Source of the DNA: Actinomycetospora sp.
GTDB lineage: Bacteria; Actinomycetota; Actinomycetes; Mycobacteriales; Pseudonocardiaceae
Direction of reading: 5' to 3'
DNA: 5,899 bases
Assembly (NCBI GenBank): GCA_025925615.1
Contig: JAICLN010000270.1
Span: 1-5,899, forward strand
The notes under the pieces are model-generated. The model did no database searches. It was not told the origin of the DNA and worked only from the letters and a program-made list of their open reading frames with translations. Positions 4,989-5,899 of this stretch are shown piece by piece. Position 1 is the first letter of the stretch; each line of letters opens with the position of its first letter. The position numbers and the translations under genes were made by a program.

Positions 4989-5899
4989 GTGCTTCTGCTC
5001 GTCCTGCTCTGCGTCGTCATCGCCTTCGGGCTGCTCGTCGTCGCCGTCGTCACGACGACGGCGGCGTGGGCCTGGGGGTCGGTGGTGGCCAGCGCGGTCG
5101 CCGCGATCCTGCTGGCCGCGGACTTCATGCGTCGGCGCCGTGCGGCCGCCGCGTCCGGAGCCCCGGCCGGTGCCGACGACTCCCGCCGCGGCGAGCCCGC
5201 CGCATCGCAGCCCCACCAGGCGTCGCAGCCGCAGCCGGTGTCACAGCCCCAGCCTGCCCAGGCCGGACCGGGCGCAGGTGGCTCGGAGGCGATGACGGCG
5301 GTGGGTGCTCCGCGGGCCTTCGCGGGTGGACCGGGAGGCCCCGCTTCACCGGGCGGCCCCGGAACGCCCGGTGGTCCGAACGGCGCGGGCGGCCCGGCGG
5401 GTCCGGGCGGCCCGGCCGGTGCCGGCACCCAGGGCGGTCCCGGGGCACCGAACGGCACGCCCGGCCAGGGCGGTCCCGGTGCCCAGGCCGGTCCGGCTGG
5501 TCCCGGTGGTCCCGGCGGCCAGGGTGGTCCCGGAGGACGCCCGCCGATGGCTCCGCCGCCCGTGCGCCCGCGCGGCATCCCGCCGGGCCTGCGGGCGACG
5601 ACGGGCGGCCGCCTCGGCCACGACCCGTCGCGGGTCCCGAACGCGCCCGAGGGCTCCCGCTTCCTGGGTCTCGTACCGCTCCCGAACACCCCGGCGGCCG
5701 GGCTCGCGCCGCCGCCCGGGCGCCCGTACGGGCCACCTCCCGGCGCCCGCGGGCCCCAGGGCCCGAGTCAGCCGCCGCAGGGTCCGGGCCAGCAGGCTCC
5801 GAGCCAGCAGCCTCCGCAGACGTCCCAGACATCCCAGACGGCGCAGCCGACCCAGGGCGCGCCCGCCGGTCGCCCGCCCCACGAGCAGGACGGTCGCGG
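4989..5899 (+). CDS. Two-helix membrane protein with collagen-like Gly/Pro-rich tail (3' end outside window)
   Basis: The frame stays open from GTG 4989 to the window end, 303 codons, so the gene is truncated on the right. Residues 1-21 ([20 protein letters not shown]...) and about 26-45 ([20 protein letters not shown]) are two hydrophobic helices joined by a short TTTA turn. The arginine cluster MRRRR at 47-51 predicts a hairpin with both ends in the cytoplasm. Residues 52-112 are Ala/Gln/Pro-rich. Residues 114-183 are an imperfect Gly-Pro-X array. Residues 186-252 include a less repetitive stretch ([20 protein letters not shown], then [12 protein letters not shown]). Residues 253-300 are Pro/Gln-rich. 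The function is not recognised. Mycobacterium also has a small transmembrane protein gene just downstream of wag31 (Rv2144c), and the two-helix part may correspond to it; this is inference from position. Reality is supported by the ribosome binding site, the uninterrupted frame and the membrane hairpin. Confidence 0.82.
   Translation, partial: MLLLVLLCVVIAFGLLVVAVVTTTAAWAWGSVVASAVAAILLAADFMRRRRAAAASGAPAGADDSRRGEPAASQPHQASQPQPVSQPQPAQAGPGAGGSEAMTAVGAPRAFAGGPGGPASPGGPGTPGGPNGAGGPAGPGGPAGAGTQGGPGAPNGTPGQGGPGAQAGPAGPGGPGGQGGPGGRPPMAPPPVRPRGIPPGLRATTGGRLGHDPSRVPNAPEGSRFLGLVPLPNTPAAGLAPPPGRPYGPPPGARGPQGPSQPPQGPGQQAPSQQPPQTSQTSQTAQPTQGAPAGRPPHEQDGR
5328..5537 (+). repeat. Gly-Gly-Pro / Gly-Pro-X triplet array
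   Basis: Residues 114-183 of the downstream membrane protein consist almost wholly of GGP, AGP, GAP, GTP and GGQ triplets. Read as triplets from 115, about 19 of 24 begin with Gly, with interruptions such as SPG, TQG, APN and AQA. At DNA level, 9-base blocks such as ggcggtccc and ggcggcccg recur. This is collagen-like but too interrupted to assume a triple helix. Confidence 0.8.

Noticed and set aside
4975..5295. Plus-strand 106-codon frame starting at GTG 4975
   Set aside because: It is a shifted frame over the membrane-hairpin gene. The ribosome binding site fits GTG 4989, and this frame is Arg/Pro/Ser-rich without hydrophobic helices.
3920..5689. A 589-codon minus-strand open frame with strikingly collagen-like Gly-Pro-Pro content
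   Set aside because: It is the antisense image of the Gly/Pro codon array and of wag31. It covers the whole of a certain wag31 gene and the plus-strand Gly/Pro protein, and it has no family motif of its own.

Overview
The window looks like one strand of an actinobacterial chromosome, very GC-rich and with strong third-position G/C bias. It is the downstream end of the division and cell-wall (dcw) cluster. In order, all on the + strand: the 3' two-thirds of ftsZ, a PgeF/YfiH multicopper-like oxidoreductase, a YggS-type PLP-binding protein, sepF, wag31 (divIVA), and the start of a membrane-anchored Gly/Pro-rich protein that runs off the right edge. The Wag31 N-terminus is residue-for-residue mycobacterial in style ([20 protein letters not shown]), and the PgeF and FtsZ sequences also look like Mycobacteriales/Pseudonocardiales proteins. 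Composition and protein style make a Pseudonocardia-like genus my best guess; this is inference.

Layout. Positions 1-897 encode FtsZ from just after the GTP-binding glycine loop to the SepF-binding C-terminal peptide. A 53-base hairpin-rich gap follows, then pgeF (951-1685), whose stop overlaps the yggS start by ATGA (yggS 1682-2404). A 106-base gap with an 8-bp inverted repeat precedes sepF (2511-3590). A 371-base non-coding gap with two stem-loops and a candidate promoter precedes wag31 (3962-4915). After a 73-base gap, an open reading frame starts with GTG at 4989 behind a strong ribosome binding site and remains open to 5899.

How the genes work together. FtsZ builds the Z-ring, SepF ties it to the membrane by binding the FtsZ C-terminal peptide, and Wag31 marks curved membrane at poles and septa and organises polar growth. 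PgeF and YggS are metabolic or housekeeping proteins that commonly ride in this cluster.

The window is mostly a conserved housekeeping locus and I do not see a wholly new system. The points worth a second look are the absence of yggT, normally found between sepF and divIVA; an enlarged SepF with a charged pentapeptide-repeat linker; a long FtsZ linker; a two-helix membrane protein with a collagen-like tail after wag31; and several perfect inverted repeats placed at likely control points of sepF and wag31.
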